Assembly (NCBI GenBank): GCA_026122225.1
Contig: JANEZZ010002677.1
Location: 1,178,001 to 1,242,000 of the forward strand
DNA length: 64,000 nucleotides
Source of the DNA: Heloderma charlesbogerti
Taxonomy: Eukaryota; Chordata; Lepidosauria; Squamata; Helodermatidae
Direction of reading: 5' to 3'
Below are positions 54,681 through 63,749 of this stretch, piece by piece (position 1 is the stretch's first letter; every line of letters starts with the position of its first letter). Below the pieces are notes generated by a model. It was not told the origin of the DNA. It was given only the letters and a program-made list of their open reading frames with translations, and ran no database searches. The position numbers and the translations under genes are program-made.

Positions 54681-54684
54681 TTGT

Positions 54685-54830
54685 TTATTTAAAAAAAAAC
54701 ATATACTCAGCTTATTTCAAAAAAGATCTCAAGGTGGCTCACAACAATAAAATGTCCAAACAATATATAAAACATACAGATCAACCATATATAAAATGGT
54801 GTTCGTAGAAAACAACAGTTAACATAACAA
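54685..54830 (-). mobile_element. LINE 3' tail, reverse
   Basis: TTGTTTATTTAAAAAAAAAC, then AAAAGATCTCAAGGTGGCTC and ACAACAATAAAATGTCC, the inverted tail of the type seen at 26000. Confidence 0.6.
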
Positions 54831-55025
54831 AGCCCCACCATTTCCTTCCCAGATAGACAGTTTTTACATATATAAGGTCATTTGGCTGCATTGTTTTAAA
54901 AGGGAACTTCTCACTTAAATCTTCACCACATGCAGGACTGCACAGTTGCTAGGCTATGCCTTGTGTTCTTAGGATACTTCACAAGGTTCTGTATCTTGAT
55001 TTTTGAGCAAGTTAATCCAAAGTAC

Positions 55026-55576
55026 TGTCAGGGTTGGATTGGAGCCCAGAGAGCCCCAAAGGAGTTCTGATTCTGAGGAAGAGATAGAAACCATGGGAGA
55101 GGAACCCACGCACTGTTCAGAGGAGCAGCCAGGGGGAGCCCCTCCCGGTACACATTCCTGAGAGTGATAATGACCCTGGCAGGGAGAGGGAGGAGCAACA
55201 GCAGTTTCTGGACACAAGGCGCCGGCACACCATCAAGCACGAAGTGGCAGGCTCTGAGAGGAGGTGCTCAGCCCACTTGGCGCGATGGCAATAGCGGCCC
55301 CCCGATGCTCCACGGGAAAGGGGTGGACTCTCTCCTCCTAGCTCATAAGTACAGAGGTTTCCCGCTTTCCCCTCCAAACAGAGATCAACTGATTTCTAAG
55401 GTTAGAACCTCCGAGTAGGCAGCTCTCTTAAGTCTCACTCATAGGATCAAGTGATTAGCATCTGTAAGCGTCATTAGGTTGAATGGGAATAAAGCCTTGG
55501 AAAAGAGCCCTATCGTCTGCATGTTGATTCTGGCTAGCTGAGGATTTCAGAAGGCAGCAGGGGCGACCTCCTGACA
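55026..55576. mobile_element. Solo LTR (551 bp) with 4-bp target duplication
   Basis: It starts TGTCAGGGTTGGATTGGAGC and ends GGGGCGACCTCCTGACA, giving TG...CA ends within a 7-base inverted repeat. GTAC flanks both sides (55022-55025 and 55577-55580). AATAAA is present at about 55489. No internal coding region or second LTR lies nearby, so it is a solo LTR left by recombination. The family (Gypsy-type or retroviral) cannot be decided from the LTR alone. Confidence 0.75.
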
Positions 55577-55579
55577 GTA

Positions 55580-56080
55580 CCTTCCTTTTTATTTTTCCCT
55601 AGAACTGGGCTTGAAGTGAGAGATCTTTGGCAGAAGGGCTTCGATTCAAACATCCAAACTGCTGGAGAGACTAGAGTGTGTCAGGAAGTTTAACCTGATT
55701 GGTGGTAGCGTGTCATAATTCTTTTCTGGGGAAACCCTAGTAAAGAAGGGGATCTGCCAGATGAGAACTCTCTTTCCCACCCCTTCTGGATCCACAACAT
55801 ACATGGTCTCTTCTTACCTTAAATGACTTAACACAGGTTTTTGTTGTGGTTCCTTAGGCTTGGTACTCCTTGTCATAATGCTACCATGGCACTACCTTTT
55901 TCTTCAAATATCTCTTTAAAATCTATACTTTCTGTGATGCCTTTGTCTTAACTTCTTAGTTATCTTTCCCCAACTGAAACAGAATGCAAGTCCTTGTAAC
56001 TTCATTTTGTCGCACTCATTCCTTGTTTCCCATGCCTCTATCTTTTCCCCAGCTAGATTACATGTCTCTCAGAGCAGGAG
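55580..56080. other. Intron, nothing recognised
   Basis: No exon or repeat boundary recognised. Confidence 0.4.
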
Positions 56081-56084
56081 CCTT

Positions 56085-56990
56085 ATTTTACTCTGTAGAG
56101 AGTGGCCACCAAGAAGGCCATCTTTCACGTTTCCACCAAACATGCCTCTGAAGGTGGTGGTCTCAAAAGAAGGGTCTCTGCAGAAGGACCAGGCAGGCTT
56201 ATATGGGAGAAGGCGGTCTTTCAGGTTGTCTGGTCCCAAGCCACATAGGGCTTTATAGATCATAACCAACACTTTGAATTCTGCCCAGAAACAGATCAGT
56301 AATGAGTGAAACTTTTGTAACAAAGGAGTCTCGTAGTCCCTGTAACCAGCCCTGGTCAATAGTCTGGCCTCAACGTTCTGCACCAGCTGAAGTTTCTGAA
56401 CAGTGTTGGAAGGCAGATCCACATAAACCATGTTACACTAGTCCAAACAGGATGTAACTAAGGCATATGTCACCATGGCCAGATCAGACATCTCTAGGAA
56501 TGAGCACACTTGGCGCACTAGCCTCAGCTGTGCAAATGGACTCCTTGCCACCACTGAAATCTGGGCATCCAGGTTCAAGGCCGAATCCAGACGTACACCC
56601 AAACTGGGAGCCTGAGTCTTTAAGGGAACATAACTCCATCAAACACAAGTTAAATCCCTATTCCCTGATTGGCCTTTTTTGTAACCAGAGGCACTTCTGT
56701 GTTGTCTGGATTAATCTTCAGTTTGTTTGCCCTCATCCAGTCCATTACCAACATCAGACACTGATTTAGACCTAGAACAGCTTCCTTGGATTTGGATAGA
56801 AAGGAGAGATAAAATTGGGTGCCATCATCATACTGGTGGCCCCAACCCCAAAAACTCCAGCCAGCCTCTCCCAGCATTTTCACGTATATGTTAAATAGCA
56901 TGGGGGATAAGATGGTTTCATGTACATGTTAAATCGCATGAGGGATAAGATGGAACCCCGAGGGACACCACAGGCCAGTGGCCATGGTGT
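56085..56990 (-). mobile_element. CR1/L2-like LINE, old copy
   Basis: The minus strand encodes MLFNIYVKMLGEAGW and QYDDGTQFYLSF (YxDD box, 56901-56780), then VMDWMRANKLKINPDNTEV. VDLPSNTVQKLQLVQNVEAR and LCGLGPDNLKDRLLPYKP follow (56431-56200). The truncated second MLFNIY-like stretch at 56920-56880 repeats part of the upstream block, as in the 32370-34090 copy. Confidence 0.8.
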
Positions 56991-57041
56991 CAGTAACTAG
57001 AAAAAATTAACTACTTAAATTATTCCAAGCATATATTTTCT

Positions 57042-57125
57042 GCAATCCTATGGACACCTATCTGGGAGTAAATGCCATTGAATTCAGTGAGACTTACTTC
57101 TGTAAACATACATAGGATTGCAGAG
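57042..57125. mobile_element. Short palindromic MITE, AAGTAAGT type
   Basis: TGCAATCCTATGGACACCTA and ACATACATAGGATTGCAG are inverted ends around CTGGGAGTAAATGCCATTGA / AGTGAGACTTACTTCTG. Confidence 0.7.
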
Positions 57126-57331
57126 TTAATGCCATTTTCAGGTAAGGAATAGGGCTATCGGGGTCTTGAAATTATATGTCCTTTAATACCGGAAGGTACA
57201 GGTCAACCAGCATTATACTACCTTACTTAAACAGACTAGGTTTGAGACCAAGGTATGAAACCAGAAATAGTTCAAATAGTTTTAACCTTGGTTATTATAG
57301 CATGCTGAATTGGATAAGTATCACTTAACAC

Positions 57332-57352
57332 ACACGCGCGCGCACACACAAA
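57332..57352. repeat. (AC)n/(GC)n tract
   Basis: ACACACACGCGCGCGCACACAC, alternating purine-pyrimidine, about 100 bp before the FAM193A exon at 57453. Confidence 0.9.
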
Positions 57353-57452
57353 TTGCACCTGAATAATTTATTCTTTTTCTAAAGTTAAAGAAAATGTTTC
57401 TCTAATGTTGGTGTGTTGTTAAAATTGCATGCTCTCTTTTCATTTCTGGCAG

Positions 57453-57704
57453 GCTGATCAGGGACCAGCTTGTTGTGAGTGCCATGTCTGCAAACAGGAA
57501 GTCCCAGGCCCCTCTTCTTCAGACACTGACATGAGATCTCTTCCTGTTGGGCATCAATTTAGGATCCCAGAAAAACCTGCCCACCCTGCTCTTCATCTTT
57601 ATCCTCACATCCATGGACAAATACCACTTCACGCTATTCCTCACCTACCTCCTCCACTAATTCACCCCTCCTTATATACAGCTTCCCCCTTTGCACAGAA
57701 TAAG
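57453..57704 (+). CDS. FAM193A: FAM193A exon: second Cys pair and Pro/His-rich segment
   Basis: 252 bases, 84 codons, phase 0 on both sides, acceptor TTTCATTTCTGGCAG and donor AAG|GTAAGA. It opens ADQGPACCECHVCKQEVPGP, with a CxxC pair matching the CECHVCKQE box of FAM193A. It continues RIPEKPAHPALHLYPHIHGQ and AIPHLPPPLIHPSLYTASPF. The proline and histidine richness suggests a flexible, probably disordered region. Confidence 0.95.
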
Positions 57705-58700
57705 GTAAGACTGTCAAAGCAGTTGTCTTCAGACTTTCAGGAAATGTTATTCATAACTGCATTTAATCAGTTCAAGTATTTAGCTAATTCACTGAGAAGC
57801 AGAAGTTATCAAAATCATTATCAATGAGACTGATTTTATAGCAGATAACAGCTTTTACAAAAATCATTTACTTGAGTTCTTTTAAAACCAGAAACAACAT
57901 GGATCTATGGAATGAAGTACTAAAGGAATTACATTTCAGTAACATTACGTTTGTATTGAGATTATTGTTTAAGAGTGCAGTGCTACAATTGCAAAGATGT
58001 ATACATGGCTGCCTGGACATATATACAGCAAGCTGCAAATCACTTTCTCTCTGTAAAACCATGTGATTCTGAGGATATTCTATCATCGATCGTTCCCTGG
58101 TCTCTCTAACAATGGCAGTTATTGCCATTGGATGGGTCCTCTGGTAGCATTCTTATCTGGTCTATATTAAGTTCTGTACCCAAGTACATTTATTCAGGGA
58201 TGGGGCCCTCAGTCTTCTCTGCAGCTAGCAGGATCTCCTTGGCAGAAGGGGGCCTTTGGTTGAAGGGTTCTACAATATATTCTGGAGTCTGTTCTCTCCT
58301 TAAGAGTTTTTCCTTATCTAGGGACTTACCTAGTGCTGGGCCAACTATCTCCCCGCTACACCCTGGCCACATACACATACATTTTTGCGAGGATGTTTGC
58401 CCCTGAGAAAGTGGTGGGTGTCGCCCATTCTAATAATTTTTGGTGGGGGCAGGAGGCTTATTCATATAAGATGAGGCAGCAGAGGGTTTTCAACTTCTTT
58501 CTCTTTCTTTCTCCACTTCATGCAGTGGTGGAGTTACAATCGGAAGTTTGTCAGCATTCTTCTGTTCCGTACAGTGGGCCAATGAGAACAGTGCTATGTC
58601 ATAACATAGCACCATTGCTAGGGGCGTTGTTGGGGGAGGGGGAAAGATGGCTGTCCCCATTGGCCAGGGGTATTATGATGTTAAGGGACAGGCAGAGAGA
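57705..58700. other. Intron, nothing recognised
   Basis: No exon or repeat boundary recognised before the LINE at about 58705. Confidence 0.4.
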
Positions 58701-59344
58701 GCTTTTGGTATCCAGGGCCCAAAGTCTTTAAAAGTTAAAAACAGCACTTTAAATTGGGCCTAGAAATGGACAGGAAACCCATGAAGCTATGTTAAAACTG
58801 GAAAGATGGTGTCGCTGGTGCACAGATAGTGGTTGCCAGCCTATCTCTGTCCAGGAGGGGCTGCAGTCAGCACATCTTCCTCTGCTGTAAGAGTTGCTTC
58901 TTGCCACAGAAGCATCAAGAGTAAGGGCTGGATCTAACAGCACCCCCAAACAGTGAACATTATAGGGTGTGCAGCCTTATCCAGACCATTATAGGGACTG
59001 CAACCTTATCCAGAACAGGTTGAATACCACCTCCTTTGACAAACCACCTACTGAAAGCACCTCTATCTTGTCTCGACTGAGCTTCAGTTTATTGGCTTTC
59101 ATCCAGTTCATTATTTACCGCAGAACCCATTCAACAAATTCATCACCTAACCTGCATTTGATGAAAAAATAAAAATACTAATAATACGCTACACCAAGGC
59201 TCCAGAAGATCACTCAGTGTTTCATGTAGAGTTAAACAGCAATAAAATACTGCCCTGCAGGACTCCATGGCATACACATGTATAACATAGGGGTGCACGA
59301 AAGTCACTTACCTGGTCTCGCAGCTTGCTTCGTGGTGGGGGGGA

Positions 59345-59485
59345 GGCGCTTTGCTGCTCCCCCCGAAGTTCAGGCCGGGGGGGGGAGGCTTCCCTCTTCG
59401 CCCGGCTGAAATTCAGGCCGGGGGGGAGGCTTCCCGCCTCGCCTGGCCGAAATTCAGGCCGGGGAGAAGCGCCCCGTCTCCCCGG
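59345..59485. repeat. Three GC-rich tandem units of about 42 bp
   Basis: GAAGTTCAGGCCGGGGGGG, GAAATTCAGGCCGGGGGGG and GAAATTCAGGCCGGGGAG each start a unit continuing with GGCTTCCC/GCGCCCC and CGCCTCG-type sequence. It is the left sub-terminal part of the palindromic element. Confidence 0.75.
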
Positions 59486-59513
59486 CCGCGAACTTCAAAA
59501 GAAAAAAAACAAA

Positions 59514-59988
59514 ACGTCCCTGTGATAGGCTATGTAACGATTAACGTAGCCTATCACGGCTAGATCTGCAAAGTCAGCCATGATAGGCTACGTTAATCGT
59601 CACGTAGCCTATCACGGGTGACTTTGGAAAAAAAAAAGCGCATACGCAAATGGCGGCCCCCATAGGGAGCCGCCATTTGCGTTCCTTATTTGGTCGCTGT
59701 AGTCTACGTAAAGATTTACGTAGACTACGGTGAAAATAAGGGCAATGCTATTTGCATTGTCCTTATTTTTGCCGTAGTCTACGTAAATCTTTACGTAGAC
59801 TACAGCGACCAAATAAGGAACGCGAATGGCGGCTCCCTATGGGGGCCGCCATTAGCCGTAGGCGCTTTTTTTTTTTTTTTTTTAAGTCACCCGTGATAGG
59901 CTACGTGACGATTAACGTAGCCTATCACGGCTGACTTTGCAGATCTAGCTGTGATAGGCTACGTAACGATTAACATAGCCTATCACAG
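59514..59988. repeat. Large inverted repeat made of smaller palindromes
   Basis: The two arms of about 235 bases are inverted copies with few differences, centred at about 59751. Each arm itself contains palindromes. GTGATAGGCTATGTAACG / ATTAACGTAGCCTATCAC occurs around 59521-59556, with relatives near 59580-59616, 59892-59927 and 59950-59987. TAGTCTACGTAAAG / ATTTACGTAGACTA occurs near 59700 and 59775. AATGGCGGCCCCCATAGGGA with GCCGCCATTTGCG and an A/T homopolymer separate them. Confidence 0.95.
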
Positions 59989-60314
59989 GGGTGTTTTTTT
60001 TTTTTTTACTTTGCTTGTAATGGCGGCGGCGGCAGCCGGTCAAAAGACCGGCCCCCGCCCCTGACGAAGACCTGCCGAACCGCCGCCGGGACCCGCCACC
60101 GGGAGGGACATTCGTGAAAGGTAAGTCCCATCCCGGGGGGGGGGGGCGGAGAATTTCTCCCCGAACAACCTTTAGAGGACCGAATGCGTTGGCGCTCGGC
60201 CCCCCGAAGTTTCGGGGAGAAATTCTCCCCCATCCCTAGTAACATGGGAAAGAGCAATAATCCTCTAGCACCACCTTCTGGAACCAATCTGCCACACAGA
60301 AACAAAACTACTTA

Positions 60315-60985
60315 CTAGCCCTAAAGTATCGTAGTTCCAGACTGTTTAAAGCCCTTGACCTTAAAGGTATGAACCAGCAACATGAATTGTGCCTGCTTCA
60401 TTTCATAAACTGGATGAAAGGGAAGTAAGTTGCTGCCACAGGAGCAAAGAACAAGAATATATGTGCTTTTGGCAGGAATTGTGAGGGAGAGACAGAGGTG
60501 CTGAGCATGCAGGTGGCCAGTTGAAAGTCAGTGTGGCTAAAGTAACTGGGATATGCTCTCGGAGGCAACACAACTGAAGAGCAGGAGTCTGATGGGCAGT
60601 GGAAGTTTGGAAGTGAAGAAGGAAATGGCCAAGGAAACATGGGGGCTCAACCTCGTTGTGTGTGTAAGGATCTGTGAGTTGATGCTGGAGAGGAAAACAG
60701 GAGTACCATGAGTCAGCAAGCCCAGAGTGCACAGGTATACAAGCTTAGAGGCACCTCTACTTTTTAGTGTTTAGTAGAAAATGAAATTCTATCCAGTACA
60801 GCTTTTGCCATAATCACAGCACTAGGATGGGAAAATTAACACTAATGAAAAAGTCTGTGACACTGCGAAAGGGTCGGGGGGCCCTTTCGGGGTCTTGATT
60901 TAGAAATTCTAAGGGTCACAGAGCCTAAGAGACAAGGGGCAGAAACTAAATTTCACAAACTGATTTGAACTAACCAGTCACTGGG
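60315..60985. other. Intron, nothing recognised
   Basis: The overlapping minus frames at 60398-60732 are accidental. Confidence 0.4.
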
Positions 60986-60991
60986 GCTGCT

Positions 60992-61265
60992 TGCAAAACA
61001 TGACAGCTCACCGTGGGCTATTTAACCCACAATGAGGCTGCGGTGTGTGTGGCTGCCATTTTGAATATGCAACTGCCGCTTGGGGTTGTGTTGTGTGAGC
61101 CTGGCAAGTGGGGGTTATACGGGGGTTAAGCAACCCTTACATAACCCTTGGTCTGTTTTAGGGTTATGCAAGGGTTCTTTAACCTTCGCATAGCCCACAG
61201 TCAACGGGTTGGCACAGCACAACAACCCCCAAAGCGGGGATGGATATGCAACCAGCATGTCATCC
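60992..61265. mobile_element. Long-palindrome MITE, CAACAACCC type
   Basis: The left half has TATTTAACCCACAATGAGG, CTGCCATTTTGAATATGCAA and CTTGGGGTTGTGTTGTGTGA. The right half has CACAGCACAACAACCCCCAA and GGGGATGGATATGCAA. The centre is CAACCCTTACATAACCC / AGGGTTATGCAAGGGTT. It is related to 36055-36350 and 31190-31385. Confidence 0.75.
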
Positions 61266-61640
61266 AAGTCCTCTATCAGCCTGATTGCTCCAGACCTCTA
61301 AGTGGCGCATGTAAAATTGAAATGGCTGGGCAACAATGGTAACACTGGGATTCACTTCTCTCCCTCATGGCAGTATTGTCTTTGCCTTTCAAATGAGAGA
61401 GCTGCTTTCACAGCTGAAGATGGTGGGTAAAGTGAAGAGCAAAGCAGGCCCGAACCAGGCCTTTTTGAACTACAGCCGTATATGGGTTGCAATTGTAGCC
61501 TTACCGCTCTACTTGGCCGAGCAGGATATAGGAGCATTTACCCAACATCTCAGTTGCAACATTTTCCCTTGAATGTGCCTAATAATTTTGGCGTGGATAT
61601 GAACAAGCAGAATGCTAATTAGAAAATACTCTTGTTGTAG

Positions 61641-61827
61641 GCATTGGTTCAGAATCATGCAAACAATCAGCAAGTCCTCGGTACATCATTCCAAGATTAT
61701 ATCTACCCAAGTGGTTTTGGAAGTACTACAGACTGGAAGAGTTCTAAATTTCTAAGCATTTGGGGATCAGAAGTAATGAATGAGAAGGACTGGAATGCCT
61801 CCACCTTTTTGCAAGATGCACTTCCCG
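61641..61827 (+). CDS. FAM193A: FAM193A exon: conserved HIYPS-like block
   Basis: 187 bases, phase 0 at the start and phase 1 at the end, acceptor CTCTTGTTGTAG and donor CCCG|GTGAGG. It encodes ALVQNHANNQQVLGTSFQDY, IYPSGFGSTTDWKSSKFLSI and WGSEVMNEKDWNASTFL. The WGSEVMN box and SSKF box are as I recall them in human FAM193A. Reading through the donor keeps the frame open to 61998, so intron retention would add residues before a stop. Confidence 0.95.
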
Positions 61828-62204
61828 GTGAGGGTATAATTCTGCTTCACTCTGAAAATGGCATTTTGATTCTAGATATCATAGTAAATCCCTTTGTTCT
61901 TGACAGAACTAGATTTACTATTGATTCCCTTTTAGTGTTACAGTGTGTGAACAATAGGACAGAAAGTAGAATCAAATTCAGCTGCCCATTTGGTCCGTGA
62001 TATTTACAGATATGCTGGTATTGTCAGGACTGTAGGCTTGTGTATAGACTTTACCATCAATAGTCATAGAAATATAGGAAAATTATAATTAGCTCAGTCC
62101 TATCTCTCCACTCTCATTCCTTTCATTCTTTCCTTTTCTGATGTGAGGGGCAGGCTTTTAGTTTTTTGCATTGATGGGGAATTATCTTTAATTCTGCAAG
62201 CAGA

Positions 62205-62310
62205 ATATTTATTTTTTTAATTTATTTATTATTGCATTTATATCCCGCCTTTATTCCTCTTGCAAGGAACCCAAGGCGGCTTACATTATCCTCCTCCTCT
62301 CCATTTAGTC
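62205..62310 (-). mobile_element. SINE/LINE tail, reverse
   Basis: ATTTATTATTGCATTTATAT, CCCGCCTTTATTCCTC and AACCCAAGGCGGCTTACATT are the inverted tail of the 3889-4095 SINE family. The tRNA-like head is missing. Confidence 0.65.
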
Positions 62311-62314
62311 AATC

Positions 62315-63105
62315 AAAGGACAAGAAAGTATAGATGTTTGCACTATTTTGGTCATTTATATTATGCAATTTCTGGGATGTTTTATACTGCTAAGAAATAT
62401 TTGTAAGCAACATTTTTATTAAAGGTGTAAGATCCTAAAAGTAATGGCCATAATCCTGTACAAAGTTAGGCATGTTTAAGTTCTTTTCATTGGTCCATTG
62501 TTCTTCTCTGGAATGCTTTGTCAGTGGGAGGTGCTTTGCCTTCAGCCCTACCTGCTAGTGGAATGCCAACCCAAGAGCTTCTCTGAAATGGAATTCAACC
62601 TTCAGGCTGAAAGAGGTTCAGCACCCCTGCTATAGAGAGTATTGGTGGCCACCCTTCATCAAGGGTTAGAGGCTCCTGCCAGAAGTCTCTTAGGGCTCAT
62701 GTTTTATAGAAACAGTCATATACAGATGCAGACAAGCAGAGACCCCAGCAATGAGCCTATAACATAGGCATACTGTTCTGAAGAACAAAAGTTGAGGGAA
62801 ATTCTAGTGGATAAATGAGAGATGCAAAAAAGTGCTAAACTGATCATATTTATACTCTGCTAGTGGAATTCCACTCTATTACAGTTAAAACTTTAATCAA
62901 AGCAGTATGTACCACATAGGCATTTCCTTCTGCTTAGAATTAGACAGAAAAGAGTGCCTTCACCTTAGGAGAACAGTGTTTGTTACAGTTAACTGCCTAT
63001 CTAAGAGGTCCATGTTACAAAAAGTTGTGTATGCAACTCATAATTAGCTGAAGTTTTTGTGTAGGTTAATTGTGACATGAGAGTTCAAAGTTTCATCTCA
63101 GAAAA
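62315..63105. other. Intron, nothing recognised
   Basis: AT-rich intron without recognised repeat ends. Confidence 0.4.
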
Positions 63106-63114
63106 AAATCCAAA

Positions 63115-63240
63115 TGCGACAGTAAAGTAATACCTTTATTAGTATCAACCAAAATGCCACAAAGTTATGAGCAAGCTTTTGAGTTCTCCAGAACTCTTCT
63201 TCAAGCTGGATGTTAAACCAAACAAAAGAGGCATGATGTT
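63115..63240 (-). mobile_element. Dispersed repeat 3' end, family not assigned
   Basis: On the minus strand GAAGAAGAGTTCTGGAGAAC is followed by CTTGCTCATAACTTTGTGGC and ACTAATAAAGGTATTACTTT. This 'after-the-hairpin' ending is common in sauropsid repeats and resembles Penelope-type 3' ends, but I cannot fix the class. Confidence 0.45.
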
Positions 63241-63404
63241 AAGGCCCTAAAAGCTGTAGTTAGTAATAGTTGTAAGATGGAGTGCAGGAGGAGTTGTGCA
63301 GACTTGATTAGTTTCTTCCAGAGCTAAACAGATTTTAGGTTGCATAAAATGCTACGGAGACAAAAAAGCAAGAATGGCTATTCCTATATGTATGTGTCTA
63401 TGTA

Positions 63405-63427
63405 GAGAGAGAGAGAGAGAGAGAGAG
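63405..63427. repeat. (GA)n microsatellite
   Basis: Eleven GA units ending 43 bp before the FAM193A exon at 63471. Length change here could affect the branch-point region. Confidence 0.95.
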
Positions 63428-63470
63428 CAACACACACAATTTAACTAGTTTATGTTTCTTCTGTTTGAAG

Positions 63471-63743
63471 GGAATGATTTAGTAGCATCAACTGTCTTGG
63501 AACTGGGACCTAGTGTACTTCCTATAACATCCAAAGATGAAGTAATGACAGTAACTGATAGCAAGAAGACGGAAAATACTCCAAAGAAAAAATGTCTCTA
63601 TCACTTTCAAGATGCTTTTATGGATTCTAATGAAGTAGTTATGGCAACTTCCTCAGCAACCTCTTCCGTCTCATGCACTGCCACTACAGTACAGTCAAGC
63701 CACAACCAGTTTAAAGTTTCATCTAAAAGATCATCATCACTAG
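63471..63743 (+). CDS. FAM193A: FAM193A exon: KKKCLYHFQDAF block
   Basis: 273 bases, phase 1 on both sides, acceptor TTCTTCTGTTTGAAG and donor CTAG|GTAATT. The first part (GNDLVASTVLELGPSVLPIT) is weakly conserved. KKKCLYHFQDAFMDSNEVV, then MATSSATSSVSCTATTVQSS and QFKVSSKRSSSLG, is almost identical to the human block I remember (KKKCLYNFQDAFMEANKVV). The donor is in phase 1 and the gene continues beyond the window. Confidence 0.95.
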
Positions 63744-63749
63744 GTAATT

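Larger units (their letters stand above)
59289..60237. mobile_element. Nested-palindrome element (949 bp) inserted in a LINE
   Basis: Inserted into the CR1/L2-like copy, with flanks TATAACAT (59281-59288) and AGTAACAT (60238-60245), 6 of 8 identical. The outer ends start AGGGGTGCACG and finish CCCCCATCCCT. Inside is a large inverted repeat (59514-59747 and 59755-59988) with a short loop at about 59751. It has no coding capacity and no recognised transposase. A non-autonomous hAT-type or foldback element is the likeliest class, but the ends are weak evidence. Confidence 0.7.
58705..60310 (-). mobile_element. CR1/L2-like LINE, decayed, split by a palindromic element
   Basis: 58705-59288 and 60238-60310 are the inverted C-terminal and central part of a CR1/L2-like LINE. 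GTCTCGACTGAGCTTCAGTT with TATTGGCTTTCATCCAGTTC, CAGGACTCCATGGCATACAC, and CTCTAGCACCACCTTCTGGA align in order with the copy at 33040-33430. The continuity is broken only by the insertion at 59289-60237. Confidence 0.7.
24531..63743 (+). other. FAM193A: FAM193A gene, recognised coding span (nine exons)
   Basis: Nine exons with GT-AG borders join in a single frame of roughly 540 codons. The order of conserved boxes matches vertebrate FAM193A: coiled coil, cysteine patch, acidic-serine stretch, proline- and histidine-rich stretch, then the KKKCLYHFQDAF block. The start codon and C-terminal family domain are outside what I could identify. Intron sizes range from 101 bp to about 15.8 kb. In my recollection of human 4p16, RNF4 lies upstream and TNIP2 downstream in the same region; neither was seen here. 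The paralogue FAM193B is less likely, because the long match in the VVMATSSATSSVSCTATT block is as I remember FAM193A. Confidence 0.9.

Noticed and set aside
57332..57352. Alternating CG/CA tract as a regulatory Z-DNA site
   Set aside because: Only about ten dinucleotide units; common in introns, and nothing else supports a role.
59600..59934. Repeated 66-68 codon frames on both strands with near-identical start (MVAVVYVKIYVDYG)
   Set aside because: They appear because the DNA is an inverted repeat; both strands read the same. Not evidence of a protein.
61828..62000. Continuation of the open frame past the exon at 61641-61827
   Set aside because: A good donor (CCCG|GTGAGG) and phase match to the 63471 exon show that this is intron; no conservation pattern is seen after the donor.
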